64,000 nt of DNA from Methylomonas sp. 11b (GTDB lineage Bacteria; Pseudomonadota; Gammaproteobacteria; Methylococcales; Methylomonadaceae), in contig NZ_KI911557.1 of NCBI RefSeq assembly GCF_000515215.1, forward strand, positions 4,149,741-4,213,740, in the 5' to 3' direction. Below are positions 8,747 to 17,719 of the stretch, piece by piece (the stretch's first letter is position 1; each line of letters starts with the position of its first letter). The position numbers and the translations under genes are program-made. Under the pieces are notes generated by a model. It was not told the origin of the DNA, ran no database searches, and was given only the letters and a program-made list of their open reading frames with translations.

Positions 8747-10298
8747 TATCTCGCGGCCGCTTGGCTTGAGTGTGATCCCCTTGCTGCTTTCGGCTTGCGG
8801 GTCCGGCGGTTTGTTGACTACCGTCGGCCCGGATTATCAAGCCGAACCGCTGCCGGCGCCGGCAAGCTGGCAAGCGCCGCAAGCGGATGTGGCCAACCAG
8901 CAACAGGCTCATCAAGGCGATCCCGCCGAGCTGATGCGCTGGTGGGAGCGCTTTCAGGACCCGGCCCTGACTCGCCTGTTGAGCGCCGCCGAGCAAGTTA
9001 GCACGTCGGTTGCCGATGCCAGAACGCGCATCGAAGAAGCTAGAGCCAATCTCGTGGGCGCCGATGCCGCCTTACTCCCTAAATTGGACTCCGAGCTCGC
9101 CTCCAAACGCTCTTCGTCCTCGTTTGGCGGCACACCGTTCATCTGGAACCAGTTTTCTGCCGGATTGCAATCCAGCTGGGAAATAGACCTGTTCGGCGGT
9201 TTGGCCCGGCAGCAGGAAGCGGCCCAAAGCCAACTGGCATCGCGCAACGCCTCCTGGCACGATGCCAGGGTCGCGGTGGCGGTGGAAGTCGCCGATGCCT
9301 ACCTGGCTTATCGTTATTGCGAAGCGCAAGTGCAACTATTGCGTACCGACAGCGCTTCGCGCCTCGAATCGGCGCGGGTGGCGGCGGTTGCCGGCCAGAG
9401 CGGCTTCCGCTCGCCGGGCGACGTGGCCTTGGCTACCGCCAGTGCCGCCGAAGGCAGCAGAACCTTGCTGCAACAACAAGCACAGTGCGAACGTTCGATC
9501 AAAAGCCTGGTGGCGATGACCGGCCTCGCGGAAGCCGACATGCGGACATTACTGAACAGCTCGGCGGATCAGGCGGCGAAACTGCCCAATCCACCGGCGT
9601 TCGAAATCGCCTCGTTACCGGCCAAGGTGTTATTGCAACGGCCCGACGTGGCGGCCGCCGAGCGCGACCTTGCCGAGGCCAGCGCCAATGTCGGCGTGCA
9701 ACGGGCCAAGCAATTTCCGAAACTGAGCCTGTCGGGCAACATTACCCCGACGTTGCAAAACATCAACGGCGCGGCGCTGATGCTGGCGCAGACTTGGGCG
9801 ATAGGGCCGACCCTGAGCTTGCCGCTGTTCGACGCCGGTAAGCGCGCGGCCGATGTGGAAGTCGCCAAGGTGCAATACCAAGCGGCGGAAAGCCGCTTCC
9901 GCGCCAAAGTGCGCACGGCGGTCAAGGAAGTCGAAGACGCCCTGGTGCGTTTGGATAGCACCCGCCAACGCTTGCCGCAAGGCCGCGAGGCGGTCAACGG
10001 CTACCGGGCAAACTTTCAGGCGCTGCAAACGCTCTACCAAAGCGGATTGGGTAATTTGCTCGATGTGGAAACGGCCCGCCGCAACGTGCTTGCCGCCGAA
10101 CTGGCGCTCGAAGAACTGGAGCAGGAACAGGTCGGGGCCTGGATCGCGCTTTATCGCGCGGCCGGCGGCGGCTGGGCGGACGGAGGCGACTCGCCGAATC
10201 CTGACACGGCAGCAGCGGACCCAACCAAACTTAGAGCCATCGGCAACACGCATTTATTTCCGAATCAATTAGACATGCTCAGCGGAGGAAAATCATGA
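8727..10298 (+). CDS. RND efflux outer-membrane lipoprotein (NodT/OprM family)
   Basis: The outer-membrane channel of a tripartite efflux pump, about 520 residues as usual for the family. A lipoprotein signal is visible: a hydrophobic stretch ends in the lipobox LLSAC with the lipidated Cys at residue 24. Two TolC-type outer-membrane efflux repeats follow (around residues 75-275 and 290-480). The start may be the ATG at 8727 or the fourth codon ATG at 8736; both fall inside the TetR gene, which argues for translational coupling. Its stop overlaps the next start (ATGA). Confidence 0.9.
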   Translation: MAIMSNNISRPLGLSVIPLLLSACGSGGLLTTVGPDYQAEPLPAPASWQAPQADVANQQQAHQGDPAELMRWWERFQDPALTRLLSAAEQVSTSVADARTRIEEARANLVGADAALLPKLDSELASKRSSSSFGGTPFIWNQFSAGLQSSWEIDLFGGLARQQEAAQSQLASRNASWHDARVAVAVEVADAYLAYRYCEAQVQLLRTDSASRLESARVAAVAGQSGFRSPGDVALATASAAEGSRTLLQQQAQCERSIKSLVAMTGLAEADMRTLLNSSADQAAKLPNPPAFEIASLPAKVLLQRPDVAAAERDLAEASANVGVQRAKQFPKLSLSGNITPTLQNINGAALMLAQTWAIGPTLSLPLFDAGKRAADVEVAKVQYQAAESRFRAKVRTAVKEVEDALVRLDSTRQRLPQGREAVNGYRANFQALQTLYQSGLGNLLDVETARRNVLAAELALEELEQEQVGAWIALYRAAGGGWADGGDSPNPDTAAADPTKLRAIGNTHLFPNQLDMLSGGKS

Positions 10299-11407
10299 CC
10301 AAGGGAAAAATAGGCGCGCTATTCGTCGCCTTACTACTATTAATCGGTATTGGCGTGGCTATCGGCCGCGTCAGCCAGCCCGCGCCATCGGCCGAAGCAC
10401 CGGCGGCTAATCCGGCGCTCAGCGTTTCGGCGATTCGTCCGCAAACGCGTGATATTCCGCTCAGTCTTACGGCTAACGGTTCGATTGCGGCTTGGCAGGA
10501 AGCCGTGATCGGCGCCGAAATCGGCGATCTGCGCCTGAGTGCGATTAATGTGCAAATCGGCGAAGCCGTTAAAAAAGGCCAGGTGTTGGCAACCTTTTCG
10601 GACGAAAGCGTATTGGCCGATGTCGCGCAAGCCCGAGGCGTAGTGGCCGAAGCCGAAGCCAATCTGGCCGAAGCCCGACTCAACGCCGAGCGGGCACGGA
10701 AGGTCTCGGTATCCGGGGCGTTGAGCGCTCAACAAGTGGACCAGTACCTGACCGGCGCCAAAACCGCGGAGGCCAAACTGCAATCCGCCAAAGCGCAGTT
10801 GGATGCGCAATTGCTACGGCTGAAATATACCAAGGTATTGGCCAGCGACGACGGCGTGATTTCCGCGCGTAGCGCCACCTTGGGCGCGGTCGCCACGAAA
10901 GGCCAGGAATTGTTTCGCTTGATTCGGCAAAACCGCCTGGAATGGCGCGGCGAGCTTACCGCCGCGGAAATGACGCAACTGAAACCGGGCAACAGGGTGA
11001 GGGTGGAAGTGCCGAATGTCGGCAGCATAGAGGGAAGTGTACGTTTCCTGGCGCCAACCCTTGATGTGCAAAATCGCAATGGCTTGGTTTACGTTGATTT
11101 ACCTCATGCTGCGCAAAGCGGTTTACGTGCCGGTATGTTCGCCCGTGGTGAATTTGATTTGGGCAGTTCCACGGCTCTAACCGTGCCGCAAGATGCGTTG
11201 TCGCTGCGGGATGGCTTTAGCTATGTGTTTCTGCTGACCGAACAAACCGAAGACCGGGCCCGCGTCAAGCAGGTCAAAGTGCAACTGGGCCGCAGAAACG
11301 GCGACCAGCTGGAAATTTTATCCGGAGTGGCCGCCGAAGACCGGCTGGTGGCCGGCGGTGCCTCGTTTTTGGCCGACGGCGACAGCGTACGGGTGGTAAC
11401 ACAATGA
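10295..11407 (+). CDS. RND efflux periplasmic adaptor (AcrA/MexA family)
   Basis: A 370-residue membrane fusion protein that bridges the inner-membrane pump and the outer-membrane channel. An N-terminal membrane anchor (residues 5-25) precedes a biotinyl-lipoyl-like domain (GSIAAWQEAVIGAEI), an alpha-helical hairpin (DVAQARGVVAEAEANLAEARLNAERA) and beta-barrel and membrane-proximal domains. It is coupled by ATGA overlaps to both neighbours. The substrate of the pump is unknown. Confidence 0.9.
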   Translation: MTKGKIGALFVALLLLIGIGVAIGRVSQPAPSAEAPAANPALSVSAIRPQTRDIPLSLTANGSIAAWQEAVIGAEIGDLRLSAINVQIGEAVKKGQVLATFSDESVLADVAQARGVVAEAEANLAEARLNAERARKVSVSGALSAQQVDQYLTGAKTAEAKLQSAKAQLDAQLLRLKYTKVLASDDGVISARSATLGAVATKGQELFRLIRQNRLEWRGELTAAEMTQLKPGNRVRVEVPNVGSIEGSVRFLAPTLDVQNRNGLVYVDLPHAAQSGLRAGMFARGEFDLGSSTALTVPQDALSLRDGFSYVFLLTEQTEDRARVKQVKVQLGRRNGDQLEILSGVAAEDRLVAGGASFLADGDSVRVVTQ

Positions 11408-14400
11408 ACGTTTCAGCCTGGTGTATCCGCAACCCCATTCCGGCCATGATGTTGTTCGTGCTGCTCAGTTTTGCCGGTTTGATCAGCTTTAAATCAATGA
11501 AAATCCAGAACTTCCCCGACCTGGATTTGCCTACCATCACGGTCTCGACCTCGCTGCCCGGCGCTTCGCCGTCGCAACTGGAAACCGAGGTGGCACGGAA
11601 AATCGAAAACGCCATCGCCACCTTGCAGGGTTTGAAACATATCACCTCCAAGGTCCAGGATGGCAGTGCCACCATCACCGCCGAATTTCGCCTGGAAAAG
11701 CCGGTACAGGAGGCCTTGGACGATGTGCGTTCCGCCGTTTCCAAAGTCCGCGCCGACTTGCCTGGCGACCTGCGCGATCCGATTGTCACCAAGCTGGATT
11801 TGGCCGGTTCGCCGATTTTGGCCTTAACCGTCAGTTCCGCGCAGCGCGATGAAGAAGCGCTGTCCTGGTTTGTCGAAGACACGGTTGCCAAACGCCTGTT
11901 GGCGGTACGCGGCGTCGGTGCGGTCAACCGGGTGGGCGGTGTCAGCCGGGAGGTGACGATTGCTTTGGACCCGGTCAAGCTGCAAGCCTTGGGGGCGACT
12001 GCGGCAGACATTTCCCGGCAATTGCGGCAAATCCAGCGCGAGAGCGCCGGCGGTCGCATCGATTTGGGTAGCGGCGAACAACCGGTGCGCACCTTGGCGA
12101 ACGTGGCGTCGGTCGATGAAATAAGGCCCTTGCAGCTTTCATTGGCTGACGGCCGCCATATTCGGCTCGATCAAGTCGCCAAGGTGGACGACTCGGTAGC
12201 AGAACCGCGCGCGCTGGCGCTGCTGAATGGTAAACCGGTGGTGGGTTTTGAAGTCACCCGCAGCAGGGGCGCCAGCGAAGTGGAAGTCGGCGCAGGCGTG
12301 AAAAAAGCCCTAGACGAGTTGCGCGTCGCCAACCCGGATATCGAGTTCACCGAAGCGTTTAATTTCGTGACGCCGGTCGAAGAGGAATTCCAAGGTTCCA
12401 TGACCATGCTTTACGAAGGCGCCTTATTGGCGGTTTTAGTGGTCTGGCTGTTCTTGCGCGATTGGCGGGCCACCTTTATTTCCGCGGTGGCTTTGCCGCT
12501 GTCGGTGATTCCAGCCTTTTTGGGCATGGATTATTTGGGCTTTTCGCTAAATGTGATCACCTTGTTAGCCTTATCTTTGGTAATCGGCATTTTGGTCGAC
12601 GATGCTATCGTCGAAGTGGAAAACATTGTTCGTCATTTGCGGATGGGAAAAACCCCGTATCAAGCCGCCATGGAGGCCGCCGACGAAATCGGCTTGGCCG
12701 TAGTTGCCACTACCTTCGCGCTGGTGGCGGTGTTTCTGCCGACCGCATTCATGAGCGGGGTGGCCGGGCGGTTTTTCAAGCAATTCGGGTGGACGGCGGC
12801 GCTGGCAATTTTAGCCTCGTTAGTTGTCGCCCGGATGCTGACGCCGATGATGGCCGCGTACATGTTAAAAGACAAAGAGCACGCAGAGGTAAAAGAAGGT
12901 GTGCTGATGCGCACCTATATGAAGCTAGCGGGCTGGTGTTTGCATCATCGGTTCACCACGATCTGCGGCGCAGCGGCGTTTTTTATCGGCTCGCTGTTTT
13001 TGATTCCGTTATTGCCCACCGGCTTTATCCCAGCGGACGACAACCCGCAGACCCAGGTCTTCGTAGAATTGCCACCTGGCTCCAGCTTGGCGCAAACGCG
13101 TGCTTCCGCCGAAGCCGCCAGGCAATTGGTCGCCGGTATCGACTATGTAAAAACGATCTATACCACCATCGGCAGCGGCTCGGCAGGTAGCGACCCGATG
13201 GCCGGCAACCAAGGCAGCGGCGAGGTCCGTAAAGCCACCTTGACGATTACCCTGGCCAACCGGCAGGACAGGCCGGTACGTAAACAGGTCATCGAACAAA
13301 ATATTCGCCAGGCTTTGCAAAAACTGCCCGGCGTGCGTACCAAAGTGGGGTTGGGTGCTTCCGGCGAAAAATACGTGCTGGTGTTGAGCGGCGACGATCC
13401 GCAAGCCTTGAGTAACGCCGCCCGCAGCCTGGAACGCGACCTGCGAACCATTCCAGGCCTGGGCAGCATCGCTTCCAGTGCCGCGCTGGTTCGGCCGGAA
13501 ATAGCGGTGCGACCGGACTTTGCCCGCGCCGCCGATCTGGGCGTGACCACCACTGCGCTGGCGGAAACCCTGCGTATCGCCACCCTGGGCGATTACGACT
13601 GGTCGTTGTCCAAGCTCAATCTGGCGCAACGGCAAGTGCCGATGGTGGTGAAATTGGCCGATGAGGGCCGGCACGATTTGAGCGTATTGGAACGCTTGGC
13701 TGTGCCGTCCGCCAAGCCGGGCATCGGCGCGGTAATGGTCGGCCAGGTGGCTAAACTGGAGCTGTCCAGCGGACCGGCGGTGATTGATCGATACGACCGC
13801 TCGCGCAATGTGAATTTCGAAATCGAGTTGTCCGGCCAGCCGCTCGGCGACGTTGCTGCTGCTGTTGAGAATCTTGAAAGCATCAAAAACCTGCCGGCCG
13901 GTGTTAAACGCATCAATATCGGCGATGCGGAAATGATGGGCGAGTTGTTCACCAGTTTTGGCTTGGCCATGCTGACCGGTGTGCTATGCATCTTTATCGT
14001 ACTGGTCTTGCTGTTTAAAGACTTCCTGCAGCCCATCACCATTTTGGCGGCTTTGCCGCTGTCCTTCGGCGGCGGCTTCGTGGCCTTGCTATTGACCGGC
14101 AAAGCCTTTTCGATGCCATCCCTAATTGGCTTGGTGATGCTGATGGGGATAGCCACTAAAAACTCCATCCTGTTGGTCGAATACGCCATCGTCGCCCGCC
14201 GCGAGCACGGCATGAGCCGTATGGATGCGCTATTGGATGCCTGCCATAAGCGGGCCAGACCGATCGTGATGACCACCATCGCGATGGGTGCCGGCATGTT
14301 GCCGATTGCGATAGGCATGGGCAACGCGGATTCATCCTTCCGCAGCCCAATGGCAGTCGCGGTCATCGGCGGCTTGGTGACGTCCACCTTGCTGAGCCTA

Positions 14401-14514
14401 TTGGTGATTCCGGTGGCTTATACCTATCTGGACGATTTCAAAAACCTGGGGTCGGCACTTTGGAAACGCTATACCTCGCCCAAGGTAGTCGCTGTCCGTT
14501 CCCAAAGTTCATGA
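11404..14514 (+). CDS. RND multidrug efflux permease (HAE1/AcrB-like)
   Basis: A 1036-residue proton-driven inner-membrane transporter of standard family length. Twelve transmembrane helices are arranged as one N-terminal helix, six helices around residues 335-540 and five at the C-terminus. The helix-4 signature LVIGILVDDAIVEVEN carries the paired Asp residues for proton relay. Two large periplasmic porter loops are present (about 40-330 and 560-850). It is last in the four-gene regulator-channel-adaptor-pump operon and is followed by a strong hairpin at 14531-14562. The sequence branch (MxxSAWCIRNPIPAMM) is nearer the heavy-metal/multidrug mixed HAE1 group than AcrB itself. Confidence 0.92.
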   Translation: MNVSAWCIRNPIPAMMLFVLLSFAGLISFKSMKIQNFPDLDLPTITVSTSLPGASPSQLETEVARKIENAIATLQGLKHITSKVQDGSATITAEFRLEKPVQEALDDVRSAVSKVRADLPGDLRDPIVTKLDLAGSPILALTVSSAQRDEEALSWFVEDTVAKRLLAVRGVGAVNRVGGVSREVTIALDPVKLQALGATAADISRQLRQIQRESAGGRIDLGSGEQPVRTLANVASVDEIRPLQLSLADGRHIRLDQVAKVDDSVAEPRALALLNGKPVVGFEVTRSRGASEVEVGAGVKKALDELRVANPDIEFTEAFNFVTPVEEEFQGSMTMLYEGALLAVLVVWLFLRDWRATFISAVALPLSVIPAFLGMDYLGFSLNVITLLALSLVIGILVDDAIVEVENIVRHLRMGKTPYQAAMEAADEIGLAVVATTFALVAVFLPTAFMSGVAGRFFKQFGWTAALAILASLVVARMLTPMMAAYMLKDKEHAEVKEGVLMRTYMKLAGWCLHHRFTTICGAAAFFIGSLFLIPLLPTGFIPADDNPQTQVFVELPPGSSLAQTRASAEAARQLVAGIDYVKTIYTTIGSGSAGSDPMAGNQGSGEVRKATLTITLANRQDRPVRKQVIEQNIRQALQKLPGVRTKVGLGASGEKYVLVLSGDDPQALSNAARSLERDLRTIPGLGSIASSAALVRPEIAVRPDFARAADLGVTTTALAETLRIATLGDYDWSLSKLNLAQRQVPMVVKLADEGRHDLSVLERLAVPSAKPGIGAVMVGQVAKLELSSGPAVIDRYDRSRNVNFEIELSGQPLGDVAAAVENLESIKNLPAGVKRINIGDAEMMGELFTSFGLAMLTGVLCIFIVLVLLFKDFLQPITILAALPLSFGGGFVALLLTGKAFSMPSLIGLVMLMGIATKNSILLVEYAIVARREHGMSRMDALLDACHKRARPIVMTTIAMGAGMLPIAIGMGNADSSFRSPMAVAVIGGLVTSTLLSLLVIPVAYTYLDDFKNLGSALWKRYTSPKVVAVRSQSS

Positions 14515-14530
14515 AAATCTGAGTTTAATG

Positions 14531-14562
14531 GAATTTAATCCTCTACAGAGGGGATTAAATTC
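14531..14562. terminator. Strong hairpin downstream of the RND operon
   Basis: GAATTTAATCC (14531-14541) pairs with GGATTAAATTC (14552-14562). The stem extends to 14 pairs, including one G-T, around a 4-base loop. It starts 16 bases after the pump stop codon. No T-run follows, so it may act as an mRNA 3' end stabiliser and not as a classical intrinsic terminator. Confidence 0.5.
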
Positions 14563-14802
14563 TAGCTTCAATCAAATTGAAGTCGAAACTTCACCATCAG
14601 AAAAATCCAGTCCGGTAAGGTTCTGCCATTTGTGTACGGATGGTTTTTCTGACGAACGTCAGTTGATTAATATACAGCCGCCAGCCGTAATCCCAAAAAT
14701 GTGCGACTGCCTATAGGTTGTGCCGAGCCATGCGAGGCGCAACGAACACTAGCGGTGCGCCTGCCGGCAGCACCCTATATTCTGCGCACCTTATGGCCTT
14801 TC

Positions 14803-14932
14803 GATTGAAGTGTGGCCATTGTAGCCTCGATTTAGCGTTAGCGGAATCGAGGGTGTCGGCCTACCGATCATCAAGCCCACACCGGAAATTGAAAGGGGTT
14901 GGTCTTCGAAACCTCGATTTCATCGAGGCTAC
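14803..14932. repeat. REP/BIME-type element, copy 1 (left of RAYT transposase)
   Basis: About 130 bases, nearly identical to 15473-15603. It contains two facing arms, GTAGCCTCGAT (14821-14831) and ATCGAGGCTAC (14922-14932), that form an inverted repeat, with further CGGAATCGAGG and CCTCGATTTC sub-repeats between. This is the layout of a bacterial interspersed mosaic element mobilised by the adjacent RAYT protein. The RAYT stop codon lies inside its right arm. Confidence 0.85.
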
Positions 14933-15456
14933 GGTTCGCCGAAACTCCGATCCGCAACATTTTCGCCAGCCCAGTTCAGAGGAAGCCAACCGCGACGGAC
15001 ATAACGGTGAAACGATGAAAACGGCCAATCTTGCACGCGTTGCGCCCAACCATGCTTCACCGGGTTGAAGTGGATGTAATCAATGTGATGCAACCAATCC
15101 TGTTCGTCGCGTATGGTATGTTCCCAATAACGGCGTTGCCAGATAGATGCACTGCCGTCATGCCGTTTGCCGACATCCATACCCTGGCGGTCCATGGCCT
15201 GAGTGAACAGTGATTTGATCGATTTCCAACGGCCGGGATAATCGGTATCGAGTTCCGGCAAACGCCAGATGGCATGCAAATGATCGGGCAATACCACCAT
15301 AGCCTCAATCACGAAGGGTTTTCGGGCGCGGGTTTGCGCAAACGCTCGGCGTAAATCGCCGACATGTTCGACCAGAAAACGCGCCCGGCGATCGCGCAAC
15401 GTCACCGTAAAAAAGTAGGTGCCACCCGCCACGAAATTACGCCGATACGCCACCAT
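14929..15456 (-). CDS. REP-associated tyrosine transposase (RAYT, IS200/IS605-like Y1 family)
   Basis: A 175-residue Y1-type HuH transposase domesticated for REP sequences. The HUH motif is in LPDHLHAIW (His-x-His, about residue 60). The catalytic tyrosine is likely in IWQRRYWEHTIRDEQD, and the C-terminal HYIHFNPVKHG-like segment is typical of RAYTs. The ATG at 15456 has an AAGGA 6 bases upstream, which favours it over the one at 15462. The gene is flanked on both sides by the same 130-base REP element in direct orientation, and its TAG stop is supplied by the REP arm. RAYTs nick single-stranded REP DNA. No other copies of the element lie in the window. Confidence 0.9.
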   Translation of the reverse strand: MVAYRRNFVAGGTYFFTVTLRDRRARFLVEHVGDLRRAFAQTRARKPFVIEAMVVLPDHLHAIWRLPELDTDYPGRWKSIKSLFTQAMDRQGMDVGKRHDGSASIWQRRYWEHTIRDEQDWLHHIDYIHFNPVKHGWAQRVQDWPFSSFHRYVRRGWLPLNWAGENVADRSFGEP

Positions 15457-15472
15457 CGCCATTCCTTACGTC

Positions 15473-15603
15473 GATTGAAGTCAGGCCATTGTAGCCTCGA
15501 TGCAGCGATAGCGGAATCGAGGGCGTCGGCTTACCGACTACCAAACCCACATCGGAAATTGAAGGGGGGTTGGTCTTCGAAACCTCGATTTCATCGAGGC
15601 TAC
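15473..15603. repeat. REP/BIME-type element, copy 2 (right of RAYT transposase)
   Basis: A 131-base direct repeat of 14803-14932, starting GATTGAAG and ending in ATCGAGGCTAC, with only scattered substitutions. The arm GTAGCCTCGAT is at 15491-15501. It lies just upstream of the RAYT start, so it also carries the RAYT promoter region. The following 160 bases to 15767 show no gene. Confidence 0.85.
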
Positions 15604-15767
15604 TTGCTTCATAAATCACTCTCTGGGTGAATGGCAGAATAGCGGCATTATCTCAGAGTAATCTTTTTAAATCATTGCGTTGCAGTTGTGGATAGATTTT
15701 TAAGTCACGAATTCAGGTACAAATAATTACCATCACTGGAGTATATTGTTGGAGCTATTACTCTTCA

Positions 15768-16187
15768 TCACCTGCTTTCAATGCTATCGGCTATCTCTCT
15801 CAATTCAATAATTCTCTCTCTTGTCATACGCAACATGCAGTCTTTCTGTTCAAAACCGTGGTTGTCCATATCATTACGTTCGAATAGTTCACAGTTATGT
15901 TCTCTGAATGCGAGCCACGCCCTTTCCGAATTCAAGAGAGGATTTGCTATTTCGCTAAAAACCTTTTTTGCGAGTACTGTCAAGCGTTGATACTGTTCAT
16001 TCAACTCACCATCGGCTTTTCCCATTTCGTTAGAATAACAGTATCCGACATCGAGAGCACTGCCTGCAATATTCATACATTCAGTAATGCACCTCTCGGT
16101 AGAAATTTTGCATACCGTGGCCGCATGTGAAGTGTTGCTGCCAAATGCAAACAACAGGCCCGTTAAAAGACAAGTGGTCCTAGACAC
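15768..16187 (-). CDS. Exported DUF1311 / LprI-type lysozyme-inhibitor-like protein
   Basis: A 139-residue periplasmic protein. It has a clear signal peptide (CLLTGLLFAFGSNTSHAA), then a Cys-rich helical domain with the DUF1311 signature: LNEQYQRL ... LLNSERAWLAFREHNCEL. One family member, LprI of Mycobacterium, inhibits lysozyme; most are uncharacterised. Six or more cysteines suggest disulfides. It stands alone, convergent to nothing obvious, between REP copy 2 and pgk. Confidence 0.75.
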   Translation of the reverse strand: MSRTTCLLTGLLFAFGSNTSHAATVCKISTERCITECMNIAGSALDVGYCYSNEMGKADGELNEQYQRLTVLAKKVFSEIANPLLNSERAWLAFREHNCELFERNDMDNHGFEQKDCMLRMTRERIIELREIADSIESR

Positions 16188-16391
16188 AGAAAATCTCCCT
16201 AAAATGCCTAGATAGTTTACTGCATATCCAGTACTAAATCGGTTTCACCGGCTGCGATGCTTCAGAAACCAGTCGGTCGAATAGTTGTTCGATAGTCAGA
16301 AATGGGTCGTGACCAGTCGATCAACAATTTTCGATGTGGATCAACTGGCACACAATTTCAGATCATAATAGACTGGCAGGGTCGATTAGTC

Positions 16392-16409
16392 CCCGCCAAG
16401 ACCAGCGGG
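16392..16409 (-). terminator. Small hairpin just after pgk
   Basis: CCCGC (16392-16396) and GCGGG (16405-16409) form a GC-rich stem with an 8-base loop, one base after the pgk stop on the minus strand. No U-run follows, so termination here is uncertain. Confidence 0.35.
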
Positions 16410-16410
16410 C

Positions 16411-17583
16411 TTAGGCGCGTGTTTGCAGAATAGCTACCGCCGGCAATTCCTTACCTTCCAGGAACTCCAGGAACGCGCCGCCACCGGTAGAGGTGTAAGA
16501 CACTTTGTCGGCGATGCCGTATTTGTCGATAGCCGCCAGAGTGTCGCCGCCGCCCGCGATTGAGAAAGCAGGGCTTTCGGCAATTGCCAATGACAGGGAT
16601 TTGGTACCTTCGCCGAATTGGTCGATTTCGAATACGCCGACCGGGCCGTTCCAGACGATAGTGCCGGCGGTTTTCAGGATTTCCGCGTATTGCTTGGAGG
16701 TTTCCGGTCCAATGTCCAGGATCAGGTCGTCAGCTTCCACGTCGGCGACGTTTTTCACGGTAGCCGCAGCGCTTTCGGAAAACTCTTTCGCACATACCAC
16801 ATCGACCGGCACCGGAATATCCGCGCCGCGTTCCTTGGCGGAGGCGATCAGACGTTTGGCTTCCGGAATTAAATCCGCTTCATATAAGGATTTACCGACT
16901 GGGTAACCAGCTGCGGCGATAAAGGTATTGGCAATGCCGCCGCCGACGATCAACTGATCGACTTTGGAAGACAGTGATTCCAGTACGGTCAATTTGGTGG
17001 ACACTTTGGAGCCGCCGACGATAGCCACCAAAGGGCGGGCAGGGGTTTCCAGGGCTTTGCCCAATGCATCCAGCTCGGCAGCCAACAGCGGGCCGGCGCA
17101 AGCGATGGCTGCGTGTTCGGCTACGGCATGGGTCGAGGCTTCGGCGCGGTGCGCGGTACCAAAGGCGTCCATCACGAATATGTCGCACAGCGCGGCCATT
17201 TTTTGGCCCAGTTCGGCGTTGTTTTTCTTCTCGCCTTTGTTAAAGCGGACGTTCTCGCACAGCACCACTTCGCCGCGTTTCACTTCCACGCCGTCCAGCC
17301 AATCTTTCACCAAGCGCACTGGTTGACCCAGCAATTGTGAAAAGCGCTCGGCGACTGGCTTCAAGCTGGAGGCTTCGTCGTATTCGCCTTCGGTGGGACG
17401 GCCCAAGTGCGACATCAAAATCACTGCCGCGCCGCCGGCTAATGCGGCTTCCACGGTCGGGACGCTGGCCTGGATGCGCAAGTCGCTGGTGACTTTGCCG
17501 TCTTTAACCGGCACATTCAAATCTTGGCGGATTAACACGCGTTTGCCGGCCAAATCCAGGTCGACCATTCGTTTGATAGACAT
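16411..17583 (-). CDS. pgk: Phosphoglycerate kinase
   Basis: Catalyses 1,3-bisphosphoglycerate + ADP to 3-phosphoglycerate + ATP in glycolysis, in the cytosol. The 390-residue length is normal. Visible signatures are RQDLNVP near the N-terminus (substrate-binding Asp and Asn), LMSHLGRP, the nucleotide-site segment [22 protein letters not shown] and the GGGDT loop near the C-terminus. An AGGAG lies before the ATG. It is alone in its transcription unit here; the usual gap-pyk-fba neighbours are absent from this stretch. Confidence 0.97.
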   Translation of the reverse strand: MSIKRMVDLDLAGKRVLIRQDLNVPVKDGKVTSDLRIQASVPTVEAALAGGAAVILMSHLGRPTEGEYDEASSLKPVAERFSQLLGQPVRLVKDWLDGVEVKRGEVVLCENVRFNKGEKKNNAELGQKMAALCDIFVMDAFGTAHRAEASTHAVAEHAAIACAGPLLAAELDALGKALETPARPLVAIVGGSKVSTKLTVLESLSSKVDQLIVGGGIANTFIAAAGYPVGKSLYEADLIPEAKRLIASAKERGADIPVPVDVVCAKEFSESAAATVKNVADVEADDLILDIGPETSKQYAEILKTAGTIVWNGPVGVFEIDQFGEGTKSLSLAIAESPAFSIAGGGDTLAAIDKYGIADKVSYTSTGGGAFLEFLEGKELPAVAILQTRA

Positions 17584-17719
17584 AAGTTCTCCTTTGGTTG
17601 AAATAGTGAAAACATTATAAAGTGTAATGCCGGCCGCAGCCTGATTTAAAAAATAATAGAACAGTCAGATGCTTGGGCTATATTTGCTATCCATTGCCTA
17701 AACTTTTGTTGGCGGACTT

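Noticed and set aside
16250..16390. Stretch downstream of pgk that resembles the end of an insertion sequence (short frame ending EQLFDRLVSEASQPVKPI)
   Set aside because: Only about 25 codons are readable and no terminal repeat could be defined.
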